Assembly (NCBI RefSeq): GCF_025766255.1
Contig: NW_026516695.1
Coordinates: 331,497-395,496, forward strand
Length of the DNA: 64,000 nucleotides
Source: Zychaea mexicana
Taxonomy: Eukaryota; Mucoromycota; Mucoromycetes; Mucorales; Lichtheimiaceae
Direction: 5' to 3'
How positions within the stretch are numbered: the stretch's first letter is position 1; each line of letters opens with the position of its first letter. Shown piece by piece: positions 45,836 through 58,363 of this stretch. The notes under the pieces were generated by a model. It was not told the DNA's origin. It was given only the letters and a program-made list of their open reading frames with translations, and did no database searches. Position numbers and translations under genes: made by a program.

Positions 45836-48226
45836 ATGTCAATGCCGACGATCTTTAGTAGCTTTTCAAACCAGCCTTCGTCACCACAAGTGATGTCTGT
45901 CGCAGTGGCTGCATGCTTGGCTCTTTACGGCATGTACCGTTATACATTTATCCTCGCGAAGCCCGAACATGAAATTACTACGACAGGATTATCCAATGGA
46001 AATCAACTTACAGCAATGGAGGTTCCTATCGTACCGGGTGCTCTTCCATATTTTGGTACATAAGTAACAACAACAAGTCTCCCCTTCCCTTCAATAAGTG
46101 CTAACATTGAAAAAAAAACATTATGATTGTACTTACTGTACATAAAAACAGGTCATCTTTTCCAGGTTCCCTCTGAACTTGCATTCTTCAAGTTTGATGA
46201 ATGGCATAAAAAATATGGTGAGCGTTTATTGAAGCATAGGCAATACATAAGGCGTAATAGAACGGCAAACGTCGTGCTAAAAAAACAAAATTTACAATCA
46301 GGGCCTATCTACCGAATTAAAATGGGCGTCAAACCATGGATTATTATTGGAGATCCTTACATCGCCAATGATATCCTTAAGGTGAAGGGGGCAATCACTG
46401 CTGGCCGGCCGTTCCATCTCTACATGTCTCATTATGGCGCGCTTGATGAAAGGTATGCATGCAGCAGAAGAAGTTTTTTGAAATTGAATAACCCGACAAA
46501 CAAGCTTTACACAAGTATAATTAATAAGACGCTCAACTTTCCTTTCGATGGCAGGGGCTTGGTTTTTACTTATCCGGACAAACGATGGAAAAGCTGCCGT
46601 GCAATTGGTACGTTGAGTCGTTAAACAGTGGATCAAAAAATACAATGTATTGGAAGTCATCAAGAACTAAGATGGTCTTCGCCTAACCGTCTTTCTTGCT
46701 ACCATATTCGTCGTCCCTGATGTCATCACCAGCACAAGGCTTACTTTCACCTAAAGCTGTAGCGGACAAAGTTGAAATGATGCAATCGGAGGCAGCCAAA
46801 ATTACCGAGCTCATCCTGAAGGGAACCAAAGAAAGCGGATATGTCGATGTTTTCAAATCAATGCAGCTTGCTACGCTCAATATTATCATGCAAACGTGCT
46901 TTGGTATTCGAGCAAAGTCGTTGGATGATCCCTTGGCCCACACCATGTTTGACTTGATCGATACCTCAATCAAATTGAGTGCTCCTGACCAAGATATGCA
47001 GACTTTTTTGCCAGCCCTCTCGGGTCTCTTGCGTCTCTTTACAAGCAGCGAGAATACCATGCGCGACTTTGTGTACAAAAAGCGAAACCCTGAATTCTGG
47101 CGTCTCATTCAAGAAGCCCGCGAAAATGATTCTGACTGCTTTGTAAAAAACATATACCGACTTAAAGAAGAGAATGGTTTGGAAGACGACGATATTCTTG
47201 TGTTTATGGGTAGGGATAAAACATCTTTTTGTTTGCATGATTAACTTAAACAGTACTTCTAGCACTTTTGCTTTTTTCTAACGGTGTATCGTCTCTTGCT
47301 TTTCTTTAAAAAGTTGATATGATTGAAGCAGCAACTGATACGACAGCAATCACATTGTCATGGTCATTCCTTATTCTCTCTCATTATCCAGACGTTCAAC
47401 TAAAGGTGCAGAACGAAATAGATACATTTATTACCAAGCACAACCGACTTCCTGTGTACGAAGAAAGGGAGAACTTCCCGTTCATGCTTTCTGTTCAAAA
47501 AGAGTCCATGCGGTATCGAGCCGTTATTCCCATGAATTTACCTCATGAAGTCACGAAAGATTGTGAGTATTATCACTACTAGCGAATGAACCGTGCTAAA
47601 GCGATAATCCAATGTTAATGTAAGAGACAAAACTAATACTGGCAGTTGTAGTCGAGTACAACGGATACCTGATACCAAAAGGCACCGCCATTTTAGCTTC
47701 AACATACACGTTGAACCTCAGCGAAGAATTCTATGACAACCCAAGAGAGTTTATTCCGGAGCGGTATTTATATGACAAAAGGCCATTATCCGTTTCGGTG
47801 AATGCGAATTCTCAGACTCGCGATCAGTTTGTCTTCGGTTGGGGACGGTAAGAAAACTATTACTAACAGCTCATCATCAGCTTAAAGGAACTCTTCCTGT
47901 TCTCATTACTTTTTATTTTTATATTCTCGCTGGTATAAGACGTATTTGCCCGGGTGTCCACATGGTACGACCCTTAATGATTGCTACTTGTTGACTATTT
48001 ATTAAGCGAGAAACCACTAAACTAAATGTTGCTTTTATTCCTATAGTCTGACGTGGAATTATTCAACTTTTGGGTACGCATCTTAGCCACAGCGAGGATT
48101 GAGCCACCATTGCTAAATGGACAGCCGGTATACCCGGATCTCAACGCCTACCATGATGGTGGCCTTACAGTTGGACCTTCTGAAACTAAATTGCGGTTTG
48201 TTGAACGACACGATCGACTCATTTGA
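45836..48226 (+). CDS. Cytochrome P450 no. 2
   Basis: Close paralog of P450 no. 1 with the same exon plan. N-terminal membrane anchor (MSVAVAACLALYGMYRY) and hinge IVPGALPYFG. Shared block HLFQVP...FDEWHKKYG. C-helix WKSCR, I-helix IEAATDTTAITLSW (both acid-alcohol Thr positions present, unlike no. 1), ExxR as ESMR, and NPREFIPERYL. The haem loop FVFGWGRRICPGVH is again split so that Cys lies in a 25-nt exon (47940-47964). The last exon, 48047-48226, starts SDVELFNFWVRILATARIEPP. Intact. It is followed by decarboxylase-like no. 2 on the same strand 1.36 kb downstream. Substrate is unknown. Confidence 0.9.
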
Positions 48227-49582
48227 TTGGCACTAAATCAGTTGAAAAAATAAAAATACGAACAAATAAACAGAACGTTATTTGTACTGATGATAATACA
48301 GCGCATCCAAACAACGCTGGATATATTTATAGTTCCCACTATAATATGATGTGCTTCGACTCTGATTATGGCTGTCAGTGGCAGGTAAACACAGAGAAAT
48401 ACAATTATTACATTCTCCTACTCAAGCGCTCTATTCAACGGATTGTACACTGCACAAAAGAGTATGCTGCTTTGCTGTTGTGATGACTACGTCTTTATGA
48501 AGAAACACTATTAGTTGTTGGATCATACTATATACTCATTTTTTCACACCGCACAATGAATGCTCGTATCGGCTTAGCATACGTCTGCATTCTTTGCAAT
48601 CGGTAAACCAAGGTCGATGAATACATGCAATAGCGATATGAAGGAAGACAATATTTAGTTGCTTGCAACTTGCTGTGCTGTTGTCAGACACAGTACACAA
48701 TGTTATGTACGAATCGGTGGAAGGCTGTTCTAAAACTACCAGTTTTGTTCATGCAAGCTCAGCCTCTGAAAGATTCATAAACTGAATTGTGTCAGCTAAT
48801 AGTAAATGGATTTGGGAAGTAGGTAGTAAATGGTGATGGGCATAATACATTTGTGTTATGCATAATGCTATTGAGCCAGAAGTTTGTTCCTTTTGTATGA
48901 AGAATAAATTGTTTCTAAGGTATGAACAGCATCTTGAATACTACTATCAATCCATTCCATAGCTACGATGGCCTCGCCATTCCCTTTAAGCCACGTACTA
49001 GTGACAAACCAGTTGCTGCCTTGTCGGCTATGAAGTTTCCATCTTGTTGCTAGAATCATTGAAGAGCGTATGCTGATCCCTCGTATGTATGGTCGCATTT
49101 TTTTAGCTTTCGAAATGAGTCCTGTGATAGCTAATTTAGTAGGCTACTTTTTGGGAGAAATTTACATTGTGATGTCTTGTAGTATTTTGTACATAACATG
49201 CATAACAACATTAATGCATTCTATTGGGCCGCTTAAGCCAAAGCCCTGCAGCATTCGACTAGAAGCAAAGCGAAGGGAATTAAGGCTTAGGTTGGCATGT
49301 ACTTGAGGAAGGCCCGTTAACCCTATTAAGAATGCATTATACCATCATGCAATCATTTTCTTTGTTATAGCATAGCTGCTACATTGACTTCAGCACCATC
49401 GTCTCGCGTGCATGAAACTAGCACTAAGCCTGCTTTTTTTTAAAATATCTGGGCTTTGCTTCCATTGTTCTATTTTTAAACTGTTCGATAAAAGGCAGTG
49501 TATATTGAATCTCACTTTTCCTGGTACTTTTTCTTGCCGTCAAAACTGCTCTCCTAAGCACGTACATCGCACAGCAGCAGTC
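48227..49582. other. Intergenic, 1.36 kb
   Basis: Spacer and promoter of decarboxylase-like no. 2. No supported gene; the frame at 48868-49098 (minus) is weak. Confidence 0.45.
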
Positions 49583-51366
49583 ATGCTCATTCGTGATTCT
49601 ACTACTCAAACTCCTCTTTTCCCGGAGAAGACTACTCCACCTTCACCTGATACTATCAACAACGATGACGAAGGATGCATAAGTAATGAGAAGCCAGCGA
49701 ATTCTGCCGGTAACAGCTATGTTATCAAGAAGGAAGCCATCATGAAAGAGCTACAATACGCTATTCTTAACGAAAAGCTCGGACAAGATGATTGCTTTTA
49801 CGTGATCGACCTGGGACAACTTCACCGGCAATATCTGAAATGGAAAAGATGTCTTCCGAGAATCACGCCGTACTATGGTAAACCGCAAATCTTTTCACTT
49901 TACTCTATACCGTATTCACCTTGGTAACAAATAACCATGTTGAAACTAACATGTATCGTCAAATCCTTCTTTAAATTAACGCACGCCCTCTATCTGCCCG
50001 ATATATATATACACCAGCTGTCAAATGCAACCCAGACCCAAAAATCATTCAATGCTTGTCTTCGATGGGCCTTGGTTTCGATTGTGCAAGTGGGTTTGAG
50101 ATGGAAAACGCTTTAAAAAACGGCGCTGATCCTTCCAAGATCATTTATGCGCACACTTGCAAACAAGCTTCCTATCTTCGTTATGCAGCCAAAAACGGTG
50201 TTCGGAAGATGACATTTGATAATGTGGACGAACTTTACAAAATCAAATCCTTGTATCCTGACGCCCAGCTGCTGTTGCGTATTCTGACCGACGATACTAA
50301 GGCTAAATGGGGTATTGGAATTAAATACGGAGCACCCATGTCGGCCGTTGATAGTTTGCTGGAAACCGCCCAAAAGCTTGACCTTAATGTTGTCGGTGTC
50401 AGGTAGCTCTCTACGCGAACTTTATTTTTTATGGCTTCCATATTTACGAGGTTCAAGCATTTGCACAGCTTTGTTAACCAAGAAGCGCTGTCGCTGTTTA
50501 TTGCCACCTACTCTGCTCATAATAGCTTTCATGTTGGCAGCGGATGCTCTGATACTAACGCGTACCAAGATACCTTGAAAAACTCACGCCACGTTTTCGA
50601 CCGCGCCAAAGATTTTGGATTTACTTTTACACTCTTGGATATAGGCGGTGGGTTTTTTGGCATTAATTATCCAGGCAAACCAACTTTTGAGCAAATCGCT
50701 TCCGTCATCGGCAAAGCTATCGACTCGATGTTTCCTCCAGAAATAGAAATCATGGCTGAGCCTGGCAGATACTTTGCGACGTCTACTCTCACGGTGTGTT
50801 GTCAGATTGTCGCACGCAGAAAAGAAAAAGTGCCTCACGAGCCAGACTTTGTCAATAGCGGGATAGGAGAAAAGTATACATGTAATTATAGCGTATACTC
50901 CATTGTAACAAGGTCGTTCTCATGATGTGATCGTCAATTAATAACAAGAATCTGTAATATATTAGACTATGTCAACGATCTTCTACACGCCTCGTTTGCC
51001 ACCCGGTTATTTTACAGCGATGTACTCGAACTGAAAGGTACATGCTATACTATAAGCTGTCAAAAAATAGTACACTAACTATTGAGCACTTGGCCTTATC
51101 ATCTGCATGAACTTTTATTAGTCTTGATGAAAAACGGGGTGTGCATGTACGGCCAAGAGCATAACGAGGAAGTGTATCCATGCAGTGTGTATGGCCACAC
51201 GTGTGAGCCCGGCGACCGTCTCACCGAAAACACAAAGCTTCCGTTGATGGAGATTGGTGATTGGATATATGCAGAGAATATGGGTGCATATGCCATGGCT
51301 ACATGTCATTTCACTGGATTTGACCGTCCAAAAATACTCTATGTTGATACCTCTACACATCAATAA
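49583..51366 (+). CDS. Ornithine-decarboxylase-like enzyme (no. 2)
   Basis: Group IV PLP decarboxylase, 450 residues. Exons: 49583-49877, 50018-50402, 50526-50881, 50966-51037, 51122-51366, all in frame. It keeps the PLP Lys (YYAVKCN, residue 101), SFHVGSG, the Gly loop DIGGGFFG and EPGRYF. The C-terminal specificity loop reads HTCEPGD, where ornithine decarboxylases usually have TCDG(L/I)D. The usual NDGVYGSF is NDLLHASF, and the Arg expected in the KAxCRLSxKFG segment is Gly (KAKWGIGIKYG). It probably decarboxylates a basic amino acid to an amine, but ornithine as substrate is uncertain. It lies convergent with F-box no. 3. Confidence 0.88.
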
Positions 51367-51730
51367 TAAAGCTAAATACTTTTACAACCACTACAGTTGA
51401 TACAGTATCCTCTAAACTTATGAAAGCTTGATATGTGATAATTATTCTTACTCTTCATTACCGATGATGTACTGTATACATTTGTTTCGCTTGAGTCAAT
51501 ATCACAACGTATGAGATTATAACGTATTCGCGTTTCTTTAGGATTAACCCACAATAAGCTTGACTCAGCTTTGTGGTAAACATTTATAATCAGTTGTAAT
51601 AAGGTACTAGTATGTTTTGCTTAGAGGCAATTCGGTGTTTTATTTGGGGAAGATTGCTATGCTATGCTCGAGTATTTAACATTTTACAGAAAGAGTATAA
51701 GATCAAAGGGATGCTTTAAGAGCCATTTTG
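51367..51730. other. Convergent 3' region
   Basis: 363-bp AT-rich spacer between decarboxylase-like no. 2 and F-box no. 3; nothing else seen. Confidence 0.5.
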
Positions 51731-54438
51731 TTACAGGGATGCTTGTTGTTGCTGTTGTGTAAAAGTAAAGCCACCAGTTGGTGTATTCGGCGCGGGACCG
51801 CGTACTCGTATGATTGGTTGCTGTTGTTGTTGTAGCCCACTGTTATTGTCACCAATAACAGCATTGGCAGTAGCAGTAGCAGCAGTAATAGGAGCACGCT
51901 CAAGGTAGCCTTCAAAGGATCGCATCTTGCCCTCAGAATTCTCGACATGGATGAGAAGAAAAGGCTGCTTATTATGTTCGGCTGCCATTTTCAGTATTTG
52001 TTTTAAATTGTTCGAGCTAACCAGCTTTTCAGGATCATTGATCTTTAGGTAGTTAAGACGTTTGATGATCCCAAGCGCACGTATTTCTCTTTGATCGAGC
52101 AGATGGGAATCAGGTCTCGAGGAGGGCGTGGAATCACGATCACGGTGAAGCGTTATCGCCAGCTGACGGATTTGCGAGACTTGTAGGTGGGTAAAGAACG
52201 TAATCAGCATATCGTGCGACAACCAAATGCCTTGAATATCGAGTTTACGGATAGGAAATGACGATCGACTGATGATCCTTGCTAAATCAGTCACGAATTG
52301 ATGCTTCATATATGAATTGGCTGTTTCATAATTGAAATGAAACGTAAGGTCCGACAGTCGAGAGTTGTTGCTGAAGAAAAGACGGGTAAGACCTTTAGAT
52401 GTTAGCTGCGTTTCTGGCCATTGCTCTTGCGCATGTATATCAATCGAAAGACGGCTTAATTTTGTCAGCAGTCCAAGCGTCTCCAGGACACAATCATCGA
52501 CTAAATTGGAATGAGAACAAAGGATGTCAACTTGCTCCAATAAAGGACAAGCTCGTATTGCTCTGGACAATAGTTGCGAATCGTTGGAATATGTTTTGAG
52601 CTGCAAGGATCGTAAATAAGGTGCTCCATGTTGTGCAAGTAATGTTATGTCGTAGTAATCGTCCGTAGGACCGCTACATCCAATGAAGCGCAGAACTTGT
52701 AGGGTGTTACGGTGATGGTGGTGTAACGCATTGAAGCGATCAAACAATTCTTTACGTTGTCGAGGCTTGAGGCCAGAACTGCCGTGCCACATGTTGACAG
52801 AAATCTCGTAGAGTCTCCTTCCCCTATTGCCAGTAGTAGTAATGGTGGTAGTTGGGTGGTACTGTTGCTGTTGTTGCTGATCGAAATGAAACCCGGTGTT
52901 TTCTGTACTGAACCGTGGGCCGTAACGGAGCGACTGTAGCTGCGCACAATAGGTATGGGTGGCACCTAGTACGGGAGCAAGTAGCCCGTTTCCTCGGAAA
53001 CTCAATTCCAGACAGACTAGATTCGGGCATTTCTTCAAAATATCGACAAGCAAAGATTCCGGAACCCATAGAGATAAGTCAAGTCGTGTCAGGCTCAGGT
53101 TAGGAAGTTGCGGGAGCATAATATGGTCGATCGTTGGAGAAGGTAATGGGGGTGTTGGACGGTTCGCTGCGGCATTGGTATGATTGTGATCATCGTCATT
53201 TATGGAATATACTTGTTGGTCTCTTTCCACTATTGTAAGGGATTGCAAGTTTGGGCAAATTTGAGCAACATCGATGAGCACGTATTTTTCGTATGCGAGG
53301 TCGTTACAATCGGTGAGTTTGAGTCGTTTCAAGCTGTGTTTGCAAGAATTTAAAAGTTCGCATAACCGATTTTCACTATAACCAGCAATTTCTGTAGCGA
53401 CAGTATGTATAGTAGTATCAGGCATCATTAGTATTGTGCTACTTCATGCTAGGAAGCATACGCAGATATAACGCGATCATCAATACCTAATGACTCGATA
53501 CGGAGTTCTCTACGATACATTAGGATAGAAGCCGCCACGTGATGAGAAGGAACTAGCATTCCTGATATGCTGTAGGGGACAGCAGGACGATTCTGAGCAG
53601 CATTGGTAGTAGGGAAGAGCATTGGTGGTGGTGGTGGTGGCATTCGGTCGTCATCGTCGTTGTCATCATCGATGGCCTCATTAAGGTCTGGATCTATACT
53701 CGGGCGAGAGCGGGGACTATCACCATCCGGAAATTCCAGAACAACGCTTCGTAATTTTGCCGGCAATGCTTTTGAGAGGCATCCCGAGATTAATCTTGTT
53801 GACATTCCCAAGTCTTTCGTAGCATCGATGTGTGACCACATGTCTGGCCAGTCGTGCAATAAGAATTTATGCCAAAAGCGACATGTGCTTGCCAATCGTA
53901 CCCGGTCCTTGATGCATAGTAATGACAAGATACGGCTGAGCACTTCGTATGGCAACATGTGCTGTAACCTCTGATTGCGCTTGTTCAACTCGTCTACGAT
54001 TTGTTGATGTTTTTGCACCAGCATCATATGTTGCTGCGGATGCGTGGTTGGTGAGACGGCGGTAATTCCTCGTTTGTAGGCATCGATGGCTTCTGGATAT
54101 TCGCGCTTAAAATAGTATGCACTGGCTTGGGAAAAGTATGAATCGGGATGGTTAGACGCATGTTGGCTTTCGGATAATGCGAGGTCGTATTGATGTTGCA
54201 TTTCGTAAGCACCGGCGCAGCTCAGGTGAATAGTAGGAAGAACGTCATCATACAGCGTACGAAGTACTGTGGTATATCGCCTGATAGCGTCGGTATATCG
54301 TTGTTCATTATATGCTTGCTTGCCTTGTTCGATTGCAGCTTGCATTTCTGCAAGATTGAACTGCACTGGTGTCATGAATGAATAAGCTTCGCCGTGGATT
54401 AAAGCAGGTACAGACGATTCAGCAGTTAGCAATGTCAT
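51731..54438 (-). CDS. TPR / F-box / leucine-rich-repeat protein no. 3
   Basis: Third family member, 870 residues. Exon 1 is 54438-53487 and exon 2 is 53391-51731. The intron (GTATTG donor, TACTAAT branch site, CTACAG acceptor) is again phase 1 with a Glu junction codon. TPR-like helices about residues 34-140 (EQGKQAYNEQRYTDAIRRYT), F-box about 165-205 (MLPYEVLSRILSLLCIKDRVRLASTCRFWHK), then an acidic Asp/Pro-rich insert not seen in the paralogs (DDDNDDDDRMPPPPPPM). LRR-like units follow (CPNLQSL, LPNLSLTRLDLSLW, CPLLEQVDI). Poly-Gln tracts lie near 52865 and at the C-terminus. Confidence 0.86.
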
Positions 54439-54919
54439 TTGGTTGCTGTGTTAAAACTTAGTAGAGAAAAGAGCGTCCTCCCCTGTTTTTTTATGTACCA
54501 GCTGAAACGCCTAGAGAACATGCATCCTCTATTTATGGTACGGTTGTCGTACAGTGAAATCAAATGATTATACATCTGGCAGCTGCTGTGCACACATAAA
54601 TTTCTGGTATCTAAAGGAAGTAAATGATGTAGATGTAGTGTAAACAGCATAAATCGAATAGGTGGTTCAAAAAGAACCATCGGTCGAAGATAAACGCCCT
54701 TGTTCATAGAAGCCATCAGTAGGTTCGATGGAAGAAACAAAGGCGCAGAACCCAGCTTCGCCTTCATAATAAATCTGACTGAGTTTTCTAAATCACACAG
54801 AATTGGTGGTTTCGTTATTCATCAAGAAAAATTACGTCAGAGAAGTTTTCAATCACAGAGTAAAACTTTTTCATGTTCCCACAGCGACGCGTCGCAACTG
54901 TAATTGCTCACCTACAACA
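54439..54919. other. Promoter of F-box no. 3 / left flank of the MULE
   Basis: No gene is supported. It may contain the left terminus of the MULE, but no terminal inverted repeat could be recognised by eye. Confidence 0.4.
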
Positions 54920-57346
54920 ATGGCCTCTGCATCTGATAGCCTTGGATACCTTGTCCGTGTCTTTCCCACCTACCCGACCGAAGTAGTTACAGAGACTTTT
55001 GACAACCAGCAACAACTTGACGAGTGGGTTAAAGAAAACCCCAAGCAGCCTGCCAACTTCATCACCAACAACAAGTACATCTCCGTACCCAAGGCTTCAG
55101 ATGCACGCCGAAACAATACCGGCCGTCCTCGGACAGTTGAACGTAGTATCACTTTTTTTTGTGATCACTCAAGAGAAACATCGGCTCCAGCTATCCCTGC
55201 TCTGCCCATAGACTCAACTGAACCTGCTCCCATCAAAAAACGTCGACTTGCAAAACCATCTATTAAAGTAAATTGTCGTGCTCGATACCGTATTCAATAC
55301 TTATTCTCAGGCAAAATCAAACTTGTATATCACTGGCAACATCAACACCATGACCCTACCGAGATAACCAATGCTACTCGCTCACAACTCCCCGCTGAAA
55401 CACGTAAATGGATCGAAGAACTTGTCAATAACAAGTTGGAGTGGGATCAAATTCAGGAACATCTGCGTTTGACTGATAAACAACTTCAAGATGTAAGTAT
55501 CATCTATACATGTAAAGCAAAACTATGATGATAACTTGTAGAGATGCTAACCTGTGGTATCAGCTCGAGGAAGGCGAAGGACCGTTCCCGGAAGCCTTAC
55601 GTGTGAAGCAGCATCATGTCATGAATATCATCGCCAACCAACAGTCAAGATTAGCAAGAAAAGATTTAATCGATAAAGAAAGTGTAGTCAAGTGGCTTCT
55701 CTTTTTAAAAGATCAAGGTTATCAAACGTTGGAATATATCACGGATTCTACTTTTGTTGTTGCATGGATATCATCACGACAAGCTTTGGTAAGAAAAGAT
55801 ATATACTTAAATATAATGCAATGTTCGTATATTAAGATGCATATGTGCTTTATAGCTGCTCAAGAAATCAAATGAGATCTGTATTGATGCCACACACAAG
55901 ACTTGCAAATCTATCATCAGTGGTCGGGCTGATGCGTATCTGTTTTCTATCGTTGCCAAGCATACAGTTACTGGACAAGGTTACCCTCTTGCGTTTATGA
56001 TCACAGATAAAGAAGATAGTGAAAATTTGCAAGTATGGTTTCGATGGCTCCGAGACAGAATTGAATACACACCAACAAGGATCATGATCGATTGCAGTCC
56101 AGTTGAAATTAACAGCATCAGAGCAGTTTATGGTCATCAAGTTCAAGTTCTTCTGTGTCATTGGCACATCAAAAGAGCATGGGAAAAGCACATCACGTCC
56201 AAGGTACCATTTAGTTAGCCACATTATCGTATATTCAATATAACCTTCTTTTTTCTATATGTTGGGTTATAGATCAAAACTACTCTGTCAACAGCGGATA
56301 CGAAGAAAAGAAGAGATGAAGCTCGTTCTGCCCTTGGTTCTTTGATGAATTGCAAAACCGTCGTTGAATTTGTGCAGGCTTGGTTAACAATTGGCGGGAT
56401 ACATATGAGCATTTTATGGCTGTGTGTTGGACTATTGGGCATCATAAGCATCATCTTTGGAGCAAGGCTTGGAGAGAGGTACGTTTTAGGCTCGTTTTAG
56501 CTTTATTTTGCGCTTCAACATAATGCACGGTTGTATATTCTTTAGAATGCGTCCTTCCATACAAATAATCTGATCGAAAGCTGGCATTCCAAACTTAAAC
56601 GCAAATATCTTCCATACAGTCGCAATCATCGTGCTGATCGTGTAATCTATATGTTGACGCAGTTTTTGAAAATGATTACCGTGCTCAAGTCCTACGTATT
56701 TTGGCTGGTGTCGAAGAAACAACAGCGACTAGAGAAGCTTAACAAACGAAAGAGAAGCCTGCAAAAAATCACCAGATGAAGCTGACCGGATGATAACTAT
56801 CCATGATGATCATGTATGTACCACTTCTGTATGTGTGCGTTTACTTTTACAATTGCTGATCGTACTGTGGCAATAGGTTACCTATCAATCTTTTGCTAGT
56901 TCTGCATTGTATACTTTAAAGCTTGAAGAAACTGATAGCAATGGCGTTATTGGTTCTTGTAGTTGTGAAGATTTTAAAAGCGTAACCAACCATGCAAGCA
57001 TATATATCTTAGCGCATATAACACCACCATTCTAGTAATCATAAACCAAAGTTTCCCTCGCCAATCAACAACAGCATCATCGTCATTACCAGCATCATCT
57101 TTAGTCAACAACATTAACAGCATCTATGCAACTAGCACCATCCTCACAGCACCAGCAGCGGCAACATAGAAACGATCTGCTCGCTGAATATGAACGCTCG
57201 ACAAATCAACTTGATAATCTATTTGCAAGAAACAAATCAAACATATCTACAACACAACTAGAGAATTGATTGTTCTACAGAAAAGGCTATACACAGTCGT
57301 AGAAAAAATCATCAATCCAAATGCATGTCCCTCTCGTCAACAATGA
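54920..57346 (+). mobile_element. Decayed Mutator-like (MULE) transposase gene
   Basis: The N-terminal part carries a DNA-binding-like segment (RITFF/VNCRARYRIQY...HQHHDPTE), then the MULE DDE core. The first Asp is in CIDATHKT (about 55885), the second in IMIDCSPVEINSIRAV (about 56090), then LLCHWHIKRAW, and the Glu-bearing NNLIESWHSKLKRKY. A SWIM zinc-finger remnant (GSCSCEDFK...PCKHIYL) follows near 56965-57000, and a short coiled coil closes the frame at 57346. Frame breaks lie near 56383, 56750, 56990, 57165 and 57270 (single-base indels by conceptual comparison of frames). Introns near 55495, 55790, 56205 and 56480 are plausible. It is probably non-functional. Confidence 0.8.
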
Positions 57347-57744
57347 AGAATAAAATAAATATTTAGCAGAGATACTTATTACATATATTTTGTTTTCTAA
57401 TACTCTTGGTTGGACTTGGTATATATTTGTTCGGATAAAGCTGTTGGACTTGCAATATGGGACATGGGATTTGTGAACTGATCAATGATAGCGCCGCTAT
57501 CTAAATTATCAACAAAGGCAAAGCCATAAGTGTGCATGGATCATGTGTCATCATTAGCAATAGTAATACACATCAACCAAGAAGCACTAAACAGGGAAAG
57601 AAGCGTATTGAGAAACAAGAATTAGACAGGTAGTATATCAGAGTCTTCAAAAAAGATAAACAGATATATTAAGTTTTTGTGTCTATGCTGATACAATAGC
57701 TTTAACCTCTTGATCCTTCGTCGTCAATTTAAACATTATCAACC
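57347..57744. other. Intergenic, 400 bp
   Basis: Between the MULE remnant and the SANT gene, and presumably contains the right MULE terminus. No inverted terminal repeat recognised. Confidence 0.4.
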
Positions 57745-58363
57745 ATGCCGTTATGGGAAGCCCAAGATATCGCGATTTTGATACAACAAAAGCAGCAATA
57801 TCCGCATGCGTCTTGGGAATATATTGCGCGAATAATTGGCAACCGCCACACACCTTCAGCCTGCAAGGCACGATATCGTCAATACAAGGTGAGTATGATA
57901 TTTGAAAAACAGAAAGAGCTATTGCGGTATCGTGTATTATAAATTTATCATAATATGTTGCATATTTCTAGCCACCGTTACCTTCTCATTGGACTCCAAC
58001 TCAGCGATATTACCTTGCAAAGCTGCGCGCATCCAAACCCCCTTTATCATGGAACGAAATAACTTCGCGGGTGGATCATCCGCCAGAAGAATGTGAGGAG
58101 GTTTATCGTCACCAGATAAACCATAGAGAAATCGTTTATGCCAGAGGAGTTGTGGAAGGGGAAATTAAAAGAGCAGAGCAAATACAGCTTAAAATGGATG
58201 TAAGTAATCATCGTCCAATCTTACACTGACTATATAATAGAAGGTGATTAATAAATAAAAAGCTGGATAACTTAATATCTTTTTTTAGTTGCATCCTATT
58301 CGATGGGGTCCCATCGTAGGTGATCGGCGCAACAAGCATTGGACCCAAGAGGCGCTGGTTTAA
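57745..58363 (+). CDS. Two-repeat SANT/Myb-like DNA-binding protein
   Basis: Small protein of about 150 residues with two helix-turn-helix-like units. Exon 1 (57745-57891) holds the first: WEAQDIAILIQQKQQYPHASWEYIARIIGNR then CKARYRQY, matching SANT spacing W...W...Y. Exon 2 (57972-58200) has the second: HWTPTQRYYLAKLRASKPPLSWNEIT...CEEVYRHQ. Exon 3 (about 58290-58363) adds WGPIVGDRRNKHWTQEALV, perhaps a partial third unit. Donors GTGAG and GTAAGT and both acceptors keep frame. Possible roles are a transcription factor or the Myb-like accessory protein of a DNA transposon. It lies between a MULE remnant and the Fanzor gene on the same strand. Confidence 0.7.
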
